Positions 1 to 9,639 are shown, counted from the first letter of the stretch. The stretch is DNA of 22,947 nucleotides from Coemansia sp. RSA 1804 (GCA_027578815.1 JANBTH010000266.1:1-22947); one strand, 5' to 3'. The notes: a model not told the origin generated them from the sequence alone. Numbers and translations: made by a program.

Positions 1-19
1 GATTGTGCATTGTCTGTAG
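1..19 (+). other. 3' end of an intron in GLT1 (partial)
   Basis: The GLT1 reading frame stays open to base 1, but its first codons read D-C-A-L-S-V just before G-E-I-N-T. Glutamate synthases have a nearly invariant His-Asn-Gly-Glu-Ile-Asn here. The bases ending in CTGTAG at 14-19 look like a splice acceptor. Splicing after base 19 leaves GC-GAG-ATC, which would complete the conserved Gly codon if the previous exon ended in G. The donor and branch point lie outside the window. The intron is inferred from family conservation and the acceptor alone. Confidence 0.55.
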
Positions 20-3000
20 GCGAGATCAATACACTGCGCGGAAACAAGAACTGGATGCGTGCTCGAGAGGGCCTGCTAGAGTCCAAGACATTCGGTGGGA
101 TTGATCTGAAGACGGCATTCCCGATCATCAGCGAGTTTGGGTCGGACAGTTCGGCATTCGACAGCGTGCTTGAGCTCCTCGTGGTCAGCGGAGCAATGAG
201 CATGGCGGAAGCAGTCATGGTGATGGTCCCGGAGGCATGGCAGAACAATCTGCAGATGCCGGCAGAGAAGCGTGCCTTCTACGAGTGGGCATCATGCATC
301 ATGGAGCCGTGGGACGGGCCAGCGTTGTTTACTTTCAGCGATGGACGGTACTGTGGAGCATCACTTGATCGCAACGGACTGCGGCCATGCCGCTACTACG
401 TCACCAAGGATGACCGCATGATCTGCGCGTCAGAGGTTGGCACGGTCAAGATTGATCCCGAGACCGTTGTGCAAAAGGGACGGCTCATGCCAGGACGCAT
501 GCTACTGGTCGATACCAAGGCCGGCACTATTGTTGATGACGAGAAGCTGAAGATCCGCTACGCCCAGCAGTATCCGTTCCAGAAGTGGATTGACGAGAAC
601 CAGATCAGGCTGGAGCATCTGGAGCCCAGCCACAAGCCTCCGTTCATCGACAGCACCCCCGTGTCCCGCGACCGCCGTCTGCGTGTGTTTGGATACTCTG
701 CTGAGCAGCTTAATCTGATTCTGGCGCCAATGGTTCTGAACGGCAAAGAGCCGCTTGGATCGATGGGCAACGACACGGTGCTTGCGTGTCTTGATCCGTC
801 GCCACGGCTGCCGTACGAGTATTTCCGCGAGCTGTTTGCGCAGGTGACAAACCCGCCAATCGACCCGATTCGCGAGAAGATCGTCATGTCACTGAGGTGT
901 CACGTGGGTCCCGAAGGCAACCTTCTTGAGGTGTCGGAGCAGCAGACACGGCGTCTGTCGTTGGAGTCTCCGGTGCTGACAAGCGGCGAGCTTGCAGCGA
1001 TATGTGCAATGTCGTCAACAAAATACCCGGACTGGACTGCGCGCACACTGGACATAACCTACAATGTCAGCGAGGGCATTGCTGGATATGCCAGAGCGAT
1101 AGACCGCGTTTGTGGCGAGGCAGCAAAGGCCATTGCAGATGGCGCAAAGGTTGTAGTGCTTTCCGATCGCGCAATAAGCCCGACCCGTGTTGCTCTTTCG
1201 GCACTGCTGGTCTCTGGAGCCGTGCACCACCACCTAGTTGCGCAGAAGCTTCGTGCAAAGGTAGCGCTTATCGTTGAGACTGGTGAGGCGCGTGAGACAC
1301 ACCACTTTTGCGTACTTGTTGGGTACGGCGTGGATGCGGTGTGTCCGTACATGGTGTATGAGGCCGTGGCCAAGCTGCATCGCGAGCGTGTGCTGCCCGA
1401 AATGCCGGTTGAGGAGCTGGTTGAGCGGTTCCGCCATGCAGTGGACGACGGGTTCCGCAAGGTTATGTCAAAGATGGGCATTTCTACACTGCAGTCGTAC
1501 AAGGGTGCACAGATCTTTGAAGCGCTTGGCGTGGCTTCCGACGTCATTGACAAGTGCTTTGTCGGCACGGCATCGCGGGTCGAGGGAACCACGATGGACG
1601 GGTTTGCCGCCGATGCACTTGCGCGCCATGACCTTGCATACGTCGGCAAGTCAGAGGTGGATCAGGGAGTTGCTGCAATTGGCGACGAAGGCGAGTACAA
1701 CTGGCGCAAGGGCGGCGAGAAGCATGTCAACACGCCCGGCTCCGTTGCAAGCCTTCAGGATGCGGTGCGCACAAAGAACGCGCAGTCGTGGAAGAAGTAC
1801 ACGGATGCTGCAGCGCTGTCGGTGCGTGACTGCACGCTGCGCGGACTGCTTGAAATCCACGCAGATGCAGATAGTAGCAGGAGCCGTGCAATCCCTATTG
1901 AGGAGGTAGAGCCATGGACAAACATTGTCAAGCGCTTCTGCACTGGAGCCATGTCATACGGGTCGATCTCCAAGGAGGCGCACACTGCGCTGGCTGTGGC
2001 AATGAACCGTCTTGGCGGAAAGAGCAACTCTGGCGAGGGTGGTGAGGATCCCGAGCGCTCTGTTCCGCGCGAAAACGGCGATAGCGAGCGCTCGGCCATC
2101 AAGCAAGTTGCGTCTGGGCGTTTTGGAGTCACCAGCAACTATCTGGCAGACGCTGATGAGCTGCAGATCAAGATGGCCCAGGGAGCCAAGGCCGGCGAAG
2201 GCGGTGAGCTGCTGGGAACTAAGGTGTCGAAGGAGATTGCAAAGACGCGGCACACAACACCGGGTGTTACGCTTGTTTCGCCGCCGCCGCACCACGACAT
2301 CTACTCGATTGAGGATCTGAAGCAGCTGATCTTTGATCTGAAGAGTGCCAACAGCAATGCACGCGTGTCGGTCAAGCTTGTGTCAGAGGTGGGAATCGGC
2401 GTGGTTGCATCGGGCGTGGCAAAGGCGTTGGCTGACCATATTCTGATTGCGGGACACGATGGCGGCACCGGTGCTGCGCGGTGGACGGGCATCAAGTATG
2501 CGGGGCTGCCGTGGGAGCTTGGACTTGCCGAGACGCACCAGACGCTTGTACTTAATGACCTGCGTGGTCGCGTTGTGCTGCAGACGGATGGGCAGCTGAA
2601 GACGGCCAAGGACATTGCGGTTGCCGCACTGCTGGGCGCCGAGGAGTTTGGGTTTGCCACGACGCCGCTGATTACGCTTGGTTGCGTGTATCTGCGCCGG
2701 TGCCACCAGAACAACTGCGCCGTTGGTGTGGCTACGCAGGACCCCGTACTGCGTGCCAAATTCCGCGGCCAGCCGGAGCATGTAATCAACTTCTTCCATT
2801 ACCTGGCCGAGGATCTGCGTCAAATAATGGCTGACCTCGGGTTCCGCACGGTGGGCGAGATGGTTGGCCATGCTGAGTATCTCCGTGTGCGCGACGACTA
2901 TCAGTGCGCTAAGGGCGACGTTGATTTGGGACTGCTGCTGAAGCCGGCGCACACGATGCGGCCGGGTGTGGCGACGCGCTGCGTGATGAAGCAGGATCAC

Positions 3001-5577
3001 CAGATCGAGAGCCGTCTTGACTCGCGGCTGCTTCCGCAGCTTGTTGAGAGCCTGCAGACCGGAAAGCCAACCGAGCTGTCTGCCGAGATCCAGAACACTG
3101 ATCGTGCGTTTGGCACAATCCTGTCGTACCATCTGTCCAAATCCCACGGACTGGACGGGCTGCCATATGGGACCGTTCGCTTGCATCTCAAGGGGTCGGC
3201 TGGCCAGTCACTTGGTGCATTCCTGGCGCCCGGTATTGCAATTGATCTTGAGGGCGACGCTAACGACTACGTTGGCAAGGGTCTATCGGGCGGCCAGCTG
3301 GTCGTGTACCCGCCGCGCAACTCTTCCTTTGACTCGAGCAAGAACGTCATTGTCGGCAACGTGTGTTTGTTTGGCGCCACGAGCGGTGAGGCCTTTTTCA
3401 GCGGAGTGGCAGCCGAGCGGTTTGCGGTGCGCAACTCTGGAGCGCTGGCCGTTGTGGAGGGCGTTGGCGACCACGGATGCGAGTACATGACGGGAGGCCG
3501 AGTTATTGTACTTGGCAGCGTTGGGCGCAACTTTGCTGCTGGCATGTCTGGTGGTATTGCATATGTACTCGATGACGAGTTCCGCAAGATGTGCAACACA
3601 GAGTCTGTGGAACTGGAAACCGTGCATGGAGACGAGGCCGTGTGGCTCAAGCAAACGATTCAGAGACACGTGGATCTGACCGGCTCGCACAAGGCGCGTC
3701 AGGTTGTGCGCGACTTTGCAGAGTGGCTGCCAAAGTTCGTCAAGGTGTTCCCGACAGAGTACAAGCGCATTCTGGAAGAGGAAGAGAAGGCTGCTGCCAA
3801 ATTGGCTGCTGACGAGTCTGTTTCTGGCTCTGCATCCGGTTCTGAATCTGACAAGACAATTGAGGCTACAGAGTCTCAGGAGACAGCAAATGGCAGAAAG
3901 TCTGGTGATGTTGCTGCACCAGCTAACAATTTGGTCGACATTGAGGATGCGCTTGTGGATGAGGCGCTGCTGTCAGACAGATTCAAGAAGCTGGACAAGC
4001 TGCGCGGGTTTGTCAAGTACAAGCGGCGCGGCGACAAGTACCGCAACGCAAGGAAGCGTGTCAACGACTGGGACGAGATCTCGGCCAGACAGACAAAGGC
4101 ACAGCTGCAGGTGCAGGCAGCCCGGTGTATTGACTGCGGTATTCCGTTCTGCCAGTCAGACGCCGACGGCTGCCCGATCGGCAACGTTATTCCAAAGTGG
4201 AACGAGCTTGTGTACAAGAACCAGTGGCGTGAAGCCTTCAGCCGCTTGATGGCGACCAACAACTTCCCAGAGTTCACTGGTCGCGTGTGCCCGGCGCCGT
4301 GCGAAGGCGCATGTGTTGCCGGTATCAGCGAGCTGCCAGTAGCTATAAAGTCGATCGAGGCCGCTATCATCGATCATGCGTGGGAGATGGGCTGGATGCA
4401 GCCTGTGGTCCCAGCCACGCGCACTGGAATGAAGGTAGCGATTGTTGGGTCTGGCCCTGCTGGGCTCTCTGCCGCAGACCAGCTCAACAGTATTGGCCAC
4501 AGCGTCACTGTGTTTGAGCGCGAGGACCGTGTCGGCGGTCTGCTCACCTACGGTATCCCGAACATGAAGCTGGACAAGCGGCTTGTGCACAGACGCGTGG
4601 ATAAGATGGAGAAGGAGGGCGTCCGGTTTGTCACCAACGCACATGTGGGCGTCACGCATTCGGCAGCCGAACTGCATGCCAACTACGATGCGGTTCTGCT
4701 GGCCACAGGCGCAACCTGGCCGCGAGACCTGGCAATCGAAGGCCGTCACCAGCTCAGCGGCATCCACTTTGCAATGGAGTATCTGACCGGCAACACAAAG
4801 AGCGTTCTCGGCGGCAAAAGTGACGATTCTAGCAAGAAGATGATCTCTGCTGAAGGTAAACGTGTGGTTGTCATTGGCGGTGGTGACACAGGTAACGACT
4901 GTATTGGCACTGCTGTGCGTCAGGGCGCTGCCAGCGTTGTGAACTTTGAGCTGCTGCCGCAGCCGCCCAAACAGCGTGCCGCAGACAACCCGTGGCCGCA
5001 GTTCCCGCGCGTCTACCGCGTCGACTACGGACACGAGGAGGTGATTTCGCGGTGGGGTAAGGATCCGCGCGAGTACTCGATCTCGGCCAAGCGCTTTGTT
5101 GGCGGAAACGACCAGCAGCTGGAGGGAATCGAGACGGTGCGTGTTGCGTGGACAAAGAACAGCGAGACCGGACAGTGGTTGATGGCTGAGGTGCCGGGAT
5201 CTGAGGAGTTCTACAAGGCCGATCTAGTGTTTCTGGCCATGGGCTTCCTGGGTCCCGAGAACAAGGTCATTGAGGAGCTTGCTGTCAAACAAGGACCCAG
5301 ATCGAATATCCAGACGCCTGAGGGCTCGTACCGCACTACTGTCGATAAAGTCTTTGCTGCCGGTGACTGCCGCAGGGGCCAGAGTCTTGTTGTCTGGGGC
5401 ATCAATGAGGGTCGCCAGGCTGCGCGTGAGGTTGACCAGTATTTGCAGAAATCCGCTGGTTCGCATCTCCCTGTGTCTGGCGGTGTTGTCCCACGCACTG
5501 TTTCGGTAATACCAACTGCTGCTAGTGTTGCGCCGCGGCAAGTGGTGGCAGACCAGCAGTTTGCTGTAGCGGCCTAG
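20..5577 (+). CDS. GLT1: NADH-dependent glutamate synthase (GOGAT), 5'-partial
   Basis: It makes two glutamates from glutamine and 2-oxoglutarate using NADH, and is a central enzyme of ammonium assimilation. About 1850 residues are visible against roughly 2100 for fungal Glt1. The missing part is the N-terminal glutaminase region with the catalytic Cys; the visible part starts at the G-E-I-N-T-L-R-G-N motif. Numbering from the codon at position 10: the FMN/synthase domain includes SGEGGEDP and HDGGTGAARW; the 3Fe-4S cysteines are Cys892, Cys898 and Cys903 (C-x5-C-x4-C); the GXGXG beta-helix follows. A Ser/Glu-rich linker (about 1260-1310) joins the small-subunit part. That part has 4Fe-4S cysteines at 1373, 1376, 1381, 1388, 1427, 1431 and 1435, an FAD fold (GSGPAG, about 1480) and an NADH fold (GGGDTG, about 1623). 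The fusion of large and small subunits is the normal eukaryotic NADH form. No internal intron is visible. The gene is GC-rich, unlike the DNA downstream. Confidence 0.97.
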
Positions 5578-5697
5578 CCTAGTGATTTCTACTCTTTTCT
5601 TTCATTTTTCTTTTATATATGTTTTGTGGCGATTAATTTCTCTATTATTAGCATCTTTGAGTGCCAAACAGTGCGCTTTATGTCAGTTGGACCAAGC

Positions 5698-5735
5698 AAG
5701 ATTATTTCAATTATAATCTTAGCAAAGATAAGATT
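5698..5735. repeat. overlapping inverted repeats
   Basis: AAGATTAT (5698-5705) pairs with ATAATCTT (5713-5720) across a 7-base loop. AATCTTA (5715-5721) also pairs with TAAGATT (5729-5735) across a 7-base loop. The middle arm is shared, so the two hairpins exclude each other. The sequence is AT-rich, so chance is possible, and no function is claimed. Confidence 0.5.
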
Positions 5736-5922
5736 TTCTTTGGTATTGGAAAGGTCAACGTTACCACAAGAATATAAAATGTTTTAAAAATGCTTACTAG
5801 TGAAGACAAAGTTTTAGCTCATAGCATCAGGAAAAGCAATTTCATTGTCTGCAAATTCTGTTTACATTTATCTGCCAAATAAAAAACTTACACAACTATG
5901 TTTATATGGCAGCAATTAAATC

Positions 5923-5940
5923 TAGTCATAGCAGTGACTA
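5923..5940 (-). promoter_or_regulatory. hairpin 3' of the small gene, copy A
   Basis: TAGTCA and TGACTA form a perfect 6-bp stem around a TAGCAG loop. It lies about 50 bases past the stop codon of the minus-strand 67-aa gene, so it is probably in that gene's 3' UTR. The same element sits at the same distance in copy B. A role in RNA 3' processing or stability is inference only. Confidence 0.45.
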
Positions 5941-5989
5941 AATAGAATTTATTATAACCCCACCAATCAGTTTTCCTTATAAACCACAT

Positions 5990-6193
5990 TTACTTTCCTC
6001 TATTGATTGTCTTGTTGTGAACATCACAATAATCTGATACGAGTTTTTCAGCTGGTGTCGCCGATTCATATTTATCGGTTATTTTAGCTCCAGCCACTGT
6101 TTTAACAAAAAATTTTTTACCATCCTTGGAATATCCAATTATGACACATTCATTACAGTTGTCAATTATTTCGGCAACATTTTGTGAAGGCAT
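5990..6193 (-). CDS. small protein, 67 aa, paralogue of the 70-aa gene at 7892-8104
   Basis: The gene starts at a true ATG, ends in TAA and encodes a soluble-looking, charged 67-residue protein with no signal peptide or membrane segment. It is about half identical to the protein at 7892-8104 (33 of 67 positions counted by eye). The shared core is an AxIID start, Y-S-x-D then a K-F-x-V-x-T strand, a Y-E turn, and a C-terminal helix with LVSxYCDxHNK. The pattern of short beta strands followed by one helix, with IID near the start, weakly resembles a chromo or chromo-shadow domain. That is a guess about the fold, not an assignment. A conserved TATA box sits 120 bases upstream of the ATG. A paralogue with the frame kept open and a matching promoter argues that this is a real gene despite its size. 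Confidence 0.62.
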   Translation of the reverse strand: MPSQNVAEIIDNCNECVIIGYSKDGKKFFVKTVAGAKITDKYESATPAEKLVSDYCDVHNKTINRGK

Positions 6194-6840
6194 ATTTTTA
6201 ACTAACTGTCTTGACTGAAATTGTACTGTTAAATGATAGCAGCTATAGACAATGAAACTAAAGTATTCTAAATGAATTTAACAACGTCAGCTTGAAAAGA
6301 GAAATATTAAAGGTTTATATACTGCCTGGAATTTCAACAACCCAATGAATAATTTATTATGTACATTGCTTTTTTGTAGCTATAAGAACACAATATTCAA
6401 GTATCCAATGCAGTCAGACATGAAAAATAAAGGGAGTTCGTCTGACTGTTCATTTGCGTTAGCCAATTATTAATTGGCCATATGATACAAGATAAGGTGG
6501 CAGATGTTTTTATAGAATAAATTGGCAAATCCAAAATTTATATTTAGCTGACATGCCCCAATATAGTTCTTTCTACATTGTTTCATATTTAAAGACATCA
6601 GCGGTGTTCTGCAGCCATATAAAGTGGATGGGGTTTATTATTTTTGAGAATGGGTGTGCTGTTACATAATAAGCTATAGCAGGTAGAAATTTCATACTTT
6701 TCTTACGTATTATCCTCTAACAAAATATTAATTAGATCTGGCTAGCTCTATCTAATTTCTAGTGCATGTAAAACAAGAATAGACTTAAACAAAGATAGAG
6801 TTTCTCTTTGTTGCTTGTAAATAGAAACTAGTAAAAAGTA
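6194..6840. other. promoter and upstream flank of copy A
   Basis: No coding sequence is supported. The region holds the promoter of the minus-strand 67-aa gene and upstream sequence that also occurs in copy B (for example 6598-6765 against about 8750-8920). It is AT-rich throughout. Confidence 0.6.
6314..6321 (-). promoter_or_regulatory. TATA box of the 67-aa gene
   Basis: On the minus strand the sequence reads GGCAGTATATAAACCTTT. The TATATAAA lies 120 bases upstream of the ATG. The motif and its surrounding bases recur in copy B at 8224-8231, 119 bases from that gene's ATG. This conservation supports a core promoter. Confidence 0.65.
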
Positions 6841-6915
6841 GTAGAAAGGTGTTCACGCCCTGTAGTTCTGGCCTGCCATCCTTGCGGGGTATCACATGGC
6901 ATCGCAAACATTGCA

Positions 6916-7262
6916 ATGTTGTGACATGTGGATTGCGGTAAAAGAAACCAGACATTCACTGCTTTCCAAAAGGTTTCAAGTCACCTTGTTTCTTGAGAAT
7001 ATCCACAACAATTAATCTTATGTGGGCATGAGTTAGTGCAAACCCAAGGCACTCTTGACATGTAATATACTAAACTAGAAATTTCTCCTGTACTTTTGAT
7101 AGTTGCTGATGGCTTTTATAACCTGTCGCTGTGTCATTAGCATTTTTATATGATGACGAAGAATGATGCTAGGAGTTTCATACCAATTCGCTGCTTCTCC
7201 CACTCTTATTCCATTGAAAATGTTTTTTAGACATTTTAAAAACTTTCTGTATAGCACGACAT
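6916..7262 (-). pseudogene. relic of a pogo/Fot1-type transposase N-terminus (psq HTH plus CENP-B-type DNA-binding domain)
   Basis: Read on the minus strand, about 7075-7257 encodes NGIRVGEAANWYETPS, which fits the psq-type helix-turn-helix of pogo and CENP-B-like transposases (G-x-S-x-x-x-A-A-x-x-Y-x-x-P). After a TAG at 7077-7075 and a change of frame, about 7059-6958 reads GFALTHAHIRLIVVDIL followed by KKQGD and PFGK. In this family the DNA-binding domain has an LGF-x-L-T segment and then a G-K-x-W motif. Here the codon expected to encode Trp is TGA (6957-6955). Reading on gives M-S-G-F-F-Y-R-N-P-H-V-T-T, as expected for the (W)-x-x-F-x-R-N/H-P motif. At least one frameshift and two stops break the frame, and no DDE catalytic part is visible, so it is a dead fragment. 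It has no ATG in frame. The family call comes from motif order only. Confidence 0.62.
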
Positions 7263-7891
7263 TGTGGCTTTATTTATAAAAAGTATGACAATAACTTAAA
7301 AATAAGCTCAAGGGAGCAGAGAATGTAAAGAATGTTGTTAAAAATTCTGTGTCTAATTTTTAATTTTTAGGTGGGCAAAATTGAGGATGAGCAAGTACCC
7401 CATCACTGATTTTATTGGAAATGACAATGTTGCCACAAGGATACTAAATATTCCATACAAAAAGTGATTAGAGGTCTATAAAACATTTTGCCAATAAATA
7501 CATGTCAAACTACTTTATGACACTTATCATGTGAAATAGATACACCGAGACATTATGCAACTATTTATATTGTTTGTTTAATGTTTTTTACAAGATATTA
7601 AAACTTTGAAGTAGCAAAGCCATGTTACAACAAAGCAGTTTGTCAGAAATACTTTTCAATATATATTTAACTCTTGATTTATTAAAAACGTTTACTACTG
7701 AAGACAAAGTTTTAGCTCATAGCATCGGGTAAAACAATCTCTTTATTTGTAAATATTCCTTTACATTTCTCTGCCAAATAAAAAACTTAAACTCAACTAT
7801 GTTTATGTGGCAGCAATTAAATCTAGTCATAGCAGCGACTAAATAAAATTTATTAAAACCCGGCCAACCAGTTTTTCCTTATAAAACACAT
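7263..7891. other. spacer and 3' flank of copy B, AT-rich
   Basis: No gene is supported. From about 7414 the sequence matches the 3' flank of copy A. About 240 bases at roughly 7450-7690 have no counterpart in copy A. The sequence from 7693 on, beginning TACTGAAGACAAAG, is clearly shared. Confidence 0.55.
7824..7841 (-). promoter_or_regulatory. hairpin 3' of the small gene, copy B
   Basis: TAGTCA, loop TAGCAG, CGACTA. It is the counterpart of the copy A hairpin with one mismatch at the loop-closing position. It lies about 50 bases beyond the stop codon of the 70-aa gene, as in copy A. Confidence 0.4.
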
Positions 7892-8104
7892 TTACTTTCC
7901 TTCCTTGATTGCCTTGTTGTGAGCATCACAATAACTTGATACTAAACTTACAGTTGGTTCTATTGCCTCATATTCCCCAGTTACTGCAGTTCCAGCCATT
8001 GTTTCAACAATAAACTTTTCTTTATCCTCAGAATATTTAACTTTGACACTTTCCTTACTCGTGTCAATTATTCTGGCAATACTAATATGTTTTGAAAGTG
8101 GCAT
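7892..8104 (-). CDS. small protein, 70 aa, paralogue of the 67-aa gene at 5990-6193
   Basis: ATG start, TAA stop and intact frame. The residues shared with the 67-aa paralogue are ARIID (10-14), YSxD (24-27), KFxVxT (30-35), AG (37-38), YE (45-46) and a C-terminal LVSxYCDxHNK helix (54-64). Compared with copy A there are three extra residues near the N-terminus. The protein is polar and likely intracellular. As for its partner, a chromo/chromo-shadow-like fold is a weak possibility: strands, then a helix ending in an aromatic-rich segment. No function is known to me. Most differences between the two copies change the amino acid, so the pair is diverging fast or under weak constraint. Confidence 0.62.
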   Translation of the reverse strand: MPLSKHISIARIIDTSKESVKVKYSEDKEKFIVETMAGTAVTGEYEAIEPTVSLVSSYCDAHNKAIKEGK

Positions 8105-9639
8105 ATTCTTAACTAACTGACTTTACTGAAAATGTGCTGTAAAATGAAGGCAATAATAAACAATGCAACAACAATATTTTAATGAATTTAACAATTACAG
8201 CTTGGGAAGAGAATTATTAAAGGTTTATATACTGCCTAGAATTTCTACAACCCTGCACATTATTTAATATGCAAATTGCTTTTTTGTGGCTATAAAAACA
8301 TAAAATTTAAACTTTCAATGTAATTAGATGTAATAAAAAATGTGACCACATTATTGCTTATTTATATTAGCCAAATATTAATTAGATATATGATACATGA
8401 TAACATGACTAATGCTTTTCTGAATTAATTAAAAATTCAGAATTCATATTAATCCGACATTTCCAAATATGTATGTTTCAATGGGGTTTCAAGTGGAATA
8501 TAAAAAGTATGTTATTTACTATAAGGAAACCTATCAAACTACTATTCAGGACAAGCCGCGGCTTTTATACGTTGGCGCTCATTGTCAGGTACAGCTTATA
8601 ACATTCTTATTATCCTTTGTGAAGATGTTAAGTGTTAGACACCGATCTCAGATCATCACTCATTATACAGAGTCGCGTATCATTACCAGGGCTGATTAAT
8701 ATTAGTCGCTGATCTCAGGTCCTTACTCATTGCTCTGAACAACAGATATCAGTGATGTTCTGTAGTCATAGAATGTGAATGGAGTTCATTATTTTTTGAG
8801 AATGAGTGTGCTGTCACTAAAAAGACCATACCAGGCAAAGGATTCACATTTTTCTTACATATTTTCCTAGCAAAATACTAATTAGATTTGGCCAGCTATA
8901 TCTAATTTCTAGCGCATGTGTTATCATGAAATGCTAAAAAAGGTTATTAAGACAATATCTAATTATCTTTAATTTCTAATAGACACTGGCATGGTTTGTT
9001 TATTTATAATGAGTTTCTCTGATTTGCGCAAGCAGAGTCAAAAAAGATTCCAATTGAATACCAGAAACAAGGTTGAATAACATTGCAAGTTTGCTAGGTA
9101 GCACATGTTTACATTTTATGAACTGAGAATAAACATATTAAAATATTTGTTTGCTTATAGCAGCCTAATACACCATTAAATATAACCGTTGTTGTGAGCA
9201 CTTTTTTTATAACTGTGCAAAGAATAGAGTAATTCGTTATGGAAGAGTAAATTGAATATAGTTTGTTTTTGCAAGCAATCGGCACTTTTAGAGACACCCA
9301 ATATAATGGGTACCGACTGAAACAAAGTGATAGACTCTTTTTGTGCCAACCAAGCACTAACTGACTCCAAGATTATTAAAAAATCCTGAAAGAGTATTGT
9401 AACAATTGCGCTGGTATTCAGATGCAATAGGCGAGTGCCAATATGTGAAAAATGTATCCAACAATATTTGGGGCGCTTGCTGAAGGAAATCCAGAACTAT
9501 GTAGCCTCTTATCCTAACACAATGCTTATAATGTATTGGGACAACACTATGCTAACCAAGCCATAAAATGCGCAAAAGATTGTATTTTCCTCCTCTCCTC
9601 TAAAACATAAGAATTCTATGAACGAAATGACAAAAAAAG
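8105..9639. other. AT-rich intergenic region with promoter of the 70-aa gene
   Basis: The first part holds the promoter of the 70-aa gene and the rest of copy B. A segment at about 8490-8745, absent from copy A, looks like an insertion; inside it an imperfect direct repeat of about 28 bases (GATCTCAG...ACTCATT) occurs at about 8647 and 8713. From 8926 to 9639 I see no gene. The open frames there lack ATG starts and known motifs. The region ends at the 3' side of the HSP20-like gene. Confidence 0.55.
8224..8231 (-). promoter_or_regulatory. TATA box of the 70-aa gene
   Basis: Minus-strand TATATAAA within the same sequence context as in copy A, 119 bases upstream of the ATG at 8104. Position and context are conserved between the two duplicates. 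Confidence 0.65.

Larger units (their letters stand above)
5578..5989. other. GLT1 3' flank, AT-rich intergenic region
   Basis: No gene is supported here. It holds the GLT1 3' end, with T-rich and TATATATG-like sequence at about 5596-5625 of the kind found near fungal polyadenylation sites. Two overlapping inverted repeats follow at 5698-5735. From about 5746 onward the sequence is the 3' flank of the first copy of the tandem duplication, which is convergent with GLT1. Confidence 0.6.
5746..6775. repeat. tandem duplication unit, copy A
   Basis: This stretch aligns by eye, in the same orientation, with copy B at about 7414-8925. Shared landmarks in order are ATTGGAAA...TTACCACAAG (5746), GAAGACAAAGTTTTAGCTCA (5803), the 3' hairpin (5923), the 67-aa gene (5990-6193), the TATA box (6314) and the stretch from TCAGCGGTGTTCTG to TCTAATTTCTAG (6598-6765). 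The two copies differ by several insertions or deletions of 200-300 bases. The outer limits are approximate. Confidence 0.85.
7414..8925. repeat. tandem duplication unit, copy B
   Basis: This is the direct-repeat partner of copy A (5746-6775) and contains the 70-aa paralogue. Order and orientation of all shared landmarks are kept. The copy is longer because of extra segments at about 7450-7690 and 8490-8745. The 3' flank of the gene (7693-7891 against 5800-5989) looks more alike between copies than the coding part does. Confidence 0.85.

Noticed and set aside
4156..5034. 292-codon open frame antisense to GLT1 (and several others within 558-5541)
   Set aside because: They lie opposite a highly conserved coding region. 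GC-rich third positions keep antisense frames open. Their products have no recognisable domain.
8469..8699. 76-codon plus-strand frame
   Set aside because: It starts with ATG but spans the edge of the copy B-specific insert, has no counterpart in copy A and no motif. It is likely chance.
9109..9427. Overlapping minus-strand frames of 82-83 codons
   Set aside because: The 83-codon frame begins at a TTG rather than an ATG. Their hydrophobic composition matches AT-rich noncoding DNA. Neighbouring frames gave protein-like snippets but no family that I could name.
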